DNA from: Myxocyprinus asiaticus
Lineage: Eukaryota > Chordata > Actinopteri > Cypriniformes > Catostomidae
Direction of reading: 5' to 3'
Assembly: GCF_019703515.2 (NCBI RefSeq)
Contig: NC_059356.1
Coordinates: forward strand, 26,713,197-26,777,196
Length of the DNA stretch: 64,000 nt
Shown here: piece by piece, positions 61,836 to 64,000 of the stretch
How positions within the stretch are numbered: position 1 is the stretch's first letter
How the letters are laid out: each line of letters starts with the position of its first letter
The notes under the pieces: generated by a model
What the model saw: only the letters and a program-made list of their open reading frames with translations
Database searches by the model: none
Told to the model about the DNA's origin: nothing
Translations under genes and position numbers: made by a program

Positions 61836-61901
61836 ATTCCCCTGAGGAAGGACCTTCTTTCTCAGGGACGGGACACCATCTGGCACCAGTGACCACACCC
61901 C

Positions 61902-62921
61902 TTGAATCTCCACATCTGGCCCTTGGACGTGGAAGACCTAAGTGGCCTACCACCAGCGGTGGTAGACACGATCACTCAGGTTAGGGCTCCCTCTACTAGG
62001 CGCCTGTATGCCTTGAAGTGGTGTCTGTTCGCTAAGTGGTGTTCTTCCCGAAGCGAAGACCCCCAGAGATGTGCAGTCGGATCGGTGCTTTCCTTCCTGC
62101 AGGAGAGGCTGGAGGGGTGGCTGTTCCCCTCCACCTTGAAGGTGTATGTAGCCGCTATTTCAGCTCATCACGATGCAGTAGATGGTAAGTACTTGGGGAA
62201 GCACGACTTGATCATCAGGTTCCTGAGAGGCACTAGGAAGTTGAATCCCTCCAGACCACACCTCGTCCCCTTGTGGGACCTCTCTGTAGTCCTTCGGGGT
62301 TTACAGGGAGCTCCCTTTGAGCCCTTGGAGTCAGCTGAGCTTAAGGCACTCTTTTTGAAGACTGCCCTCCTGACTGCGCTCACTTCCATCAAAAGGGTAG
62401 GGGACCTGCAGGCATTCTCTGTCAGCAAATCGTGCCTGGAGTTCGGTCCGGGTTACTCTCACATGATCCTGAGACCTCGACCGGGCTATGTGCCCAAAGT
62501 TCCCACAACCCCTTTTAGGGATCAGATGGTGAATCTGCAAGCGCTGCCCCAGGAGGCAGACCCAGCCTTGGCATTGCTGTGTCCGGTGCGAGCTTTACAC
62601 ATCTATTTGGATCGCACGCAGAGCTTAAGAAGCTCCGAGCAGCTCTTTGTCTGCTTTGGTGGACAGCGTAAAGGAAGCATTGTCTCCAAACAGAGGATCA
62701 CCCACTGGGTCATCGACGCCATCGCGATGGCATATCAGGCTCAGGACGTGCCACCCCCTGCGGGGTTACAAGCCCACTCTACCAGGAGTGTGGCGGCCTC
62801 CTGGGCCCTGGCAGACATCTGCAGAGCAGCAGGCTGGGCAGCACCCAACACCTTTGCGAGGTTCTACAATGTCCGGGTTGAGCCGGTCTCGTCCTGTGTA
62901 TTGGCAGGCACGAGCAGGTAA
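61902..62921 (+). CDS. DIRS tyrosine recombinase (copy B), long open frame
   Basis: About 340 codons without a stop. DIRS elements use this phage-integrase-like enzyme, not a DDE integrase, to insert circular DNA without target duplication. N-terminal core-binding part: VRAPSTRRLYALKWCLFAKW and STLKVYVAAISAHHDAVDG. Catalytic part: Arg in LTALTSIKRVGDLQAF, the beta-hairpin region LQALPQEADPALALLCPVRA, HxxR as AHSTRSVAASWA, and the candidate nucleophile Tyr in FARFYNVRV. All recognisable catalytic residues are present, so this domain may still be intact. No ATG is evident at the left edge; the true start may overlap the preceding frame. Confidence 0.8.
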   Translation: MNLHIWPLDVEDLSGLPPAVVDTITQVRAPSTRRLYALKWCLFAKWCSSRSEDPQRCAVGSVLSFLQERLEGWLFPSTLKVYVAAISAHHDAVDGKYLGKHDLIIRFLRGTRKLNPSRPHLVPLWDLSVVLRGLQGAPFEPLESAELKALFLKTALLTALTSIKRVGDLQAFSVSKSCLEFGPGYSHMILRPRPGYVPKVPTTPFRDQMVNLQALPQEADPALALLCPVRALHIYLDRTQSLRSSEQLFVCFGGQRKGSIVSKQRITHWVIDAIAMAYQAQDVPPPAGLQAHSTRSVAASWALADICRAAGWAAPNTFARFYNVRVEPVSSCVLAGTSR

Positions 62922-63644
62922 TTCCGGGACAGCTGGCCGGGTGTACCGCTTGCACATTGCGCCTTTCCCCTCCCTTGAGGCGAAGACGTGTGCTCTTGAC
63001 TCCCAGTCATGTTCACAGACTGTGATCCCTGGATGACTTTCCTCCTTAGCCCTCTGGCAGTTGAGTTTGTGGAGAAACTCGCTGCCGGCCCAGTACGTGC
63101 GCTAATGAGACCCTGTACTGAGGTAGGTTCTCCACATGTGCTGGTTTCCCGAATGCGACCCCATTTGATATCTTCCACAAAATCGTTTCCCTGTCAGAAA
63201 ACTGCGTCTTCCTTGGGCAGCCATGCTCTGTAGAAACTCCTCCCCCTTCGGGTAGGACCTATCATGGGACCTCTCCACATGACATACTTCCGACAAAACT
63301 CAGTAAGACCATGTGACATATTCCACTCAAAATACCCCCCCCCCCCCCCGGGCGGGGTGTGGTCTCCACGGTGTCTTCCCCTTGGGAGGGACACCCCCCG
63401 ACATAGACACTTATGGCTCCCAGTCGGTTAACAAATTCCACTCTTTTTGGGGAGAAAAGAGAGGAAAAGAGGCCTCGGCTGGGCTAGCCTGTCCCTATTG
63501 TTGGGCAGTCGACTTGTTCCTGTAGGACCGTTCGACGCTCATAAGAGCGTTGGGGGAGGTTACGTGATGGCCTGGTGCACTGGCTACGAGGCACACAGCG
63601 GTCTGCCCATCACACACCACCAGTTCACGTAACACAGTTCAGAT

Positions 63645-64000
63645 AGTTGTGGCATTTTGTATAGGGATCCCTAGTGTCACTACATCGACACAACGTCGAG
63701 TGAGTGACAGATAGGGAATGTCATGGTTACTTTCGTAACCTCTGTTCCCTGATAGAGGGAACGAGACGTTGTGTCCCTCCTGCCACAACGTTGAACTACC
63801 TGCTGAAATGGCCGGACCTTGTCTCGGCTCCTCAGCATAAAACCTGAATAAGTGGTTGCATACCAGCTCCTTTTATACCCGTATGTCCGGGGGAGTGGTA
63901 TGCAAATTTTTATCAAAGACCAGAGGTGTTTCGGACTCCCAAGAGTGACCCCTAGTGTCACTACATCGACACAACGTCTGGTTCCCTCCATCAGGGAACG
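63645..64000 (-). repeat. DIRS copy B right inverted terminal repeat (reaches window end)
   Basis: Reverse complement of the left repeat: CACTACATCGACACAACGTC occurs twice (about 63,677 and 63,959), with AGCTCCTTTTATACCCGTAT between them. The outermost motif GGTTCCCTCCATCAGGGAAC is cut by the window end. Confidence 0.8.

Larger units (their letters stand above)
58490..64000 (+). mobile_element. DIRS-type retroelement, copy B (plus strand), RT core deleted
   Basis: Left inverted repeat at about 58,490-58,890 and its reverse complement at 63,645-64,000, which runs to the window edge, so the last 20-30 bp are probably outside. Between them lie Gag (59,430-60,838), RT connection plus RNase H (60,839-61,835) and tyrosine recombinase (about 61,900-62,921). 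The RT fingers and palm, including the YLDD box, are deleted at about 60,838. The inverted repeats themselves contain nested palindromes (GGTTACTGTTGTAACCTC and GAGGTTACAACAGTAACC). Confidence 0.85.

Overview
This window is nuclear DNA of a bony fish. Two things show it: a seven-exon vertebrate gene (clpp) with canonical splice sites, and a series of immunoglobulin heavy-chain variable (IGHV) segments with leader exons and 23-bp-spacer recombination signals. The repeat set (several Tc1/mariner families, hAT-like foldback elements, Rex1/L2-type LINEs, DIRS-type elements, a tRNA-derived SINE) is what I expect of a teleost, probably an otophysan/cyprinid-like one. The species assignment is inference.

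Layout. 1-4.8 kb is repeat debris: a minisatellite, a minus-strand LINE split by a solo LTR, foldback elements and a LINE tail. 4.9-10.0 kb holds clpp (mitochondrial ClpP peptidase, plus strand), apparently intact, with a hAT-like element, a SINE and a foldback element in its introns. 11.7-12.4 kb holds a three-exon relic of an ALDH3-type aldehyde dehydrogenase (minus strand). 12.4-17.7 kb is AT-rich and gene-poor.

From 17.8 kb to 57.3 kb runs an IGHV cluster, all segments on the plus strand, in at least four sequence families: pseudogenes near 17.8, 32.8, 36.2, 37.4, 51.9 and 57.1 kb, a decayed relic near 20.1 kb, and one segment with a fully open frame (40,735-41,170) that keeps octamer, leader, splice sites and RSS but has Phe at the conserved FR2 Trp. 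No D, J or constant exons were seen; given the orientation they would lie beyond the right edge. A two-exon CD225 (dispanin/IFITM-type) membrane-protein gene lies between the V segments on the opposite strand (20,524-21,232).

The cluster is heavily invaded: an L2-type LINE cut by an LTR element, a non-autonomous LTR retrotransposon with both LTRs and a 5-bp target duplication, four Tc1-like elements plus a foldback Tc1 derivative, two Rex1/CR1-type LINE copies, and DIRS-type tyrosine-recombinase retroelements. Two DIRS copies carry complementary internal deletions: one keeps the RT core, the other keeps RNase H and recombinase. Nesting is clear: DIRS inside Tc1, LTR inside LINE, and DIRS and LINE sequences abutting truncated V segments.

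I found no convincing new biological system. The most unusual points are the Trp-less, cysteine-paired V segment, the CD225 gene embedded in the V cluster with a second copy of its flank, the complementary DIRS deletions, the recurrent inverted duplications in Tc1 elements, and the two LTRs whose pentamer arrays differ by the same base in every unit.
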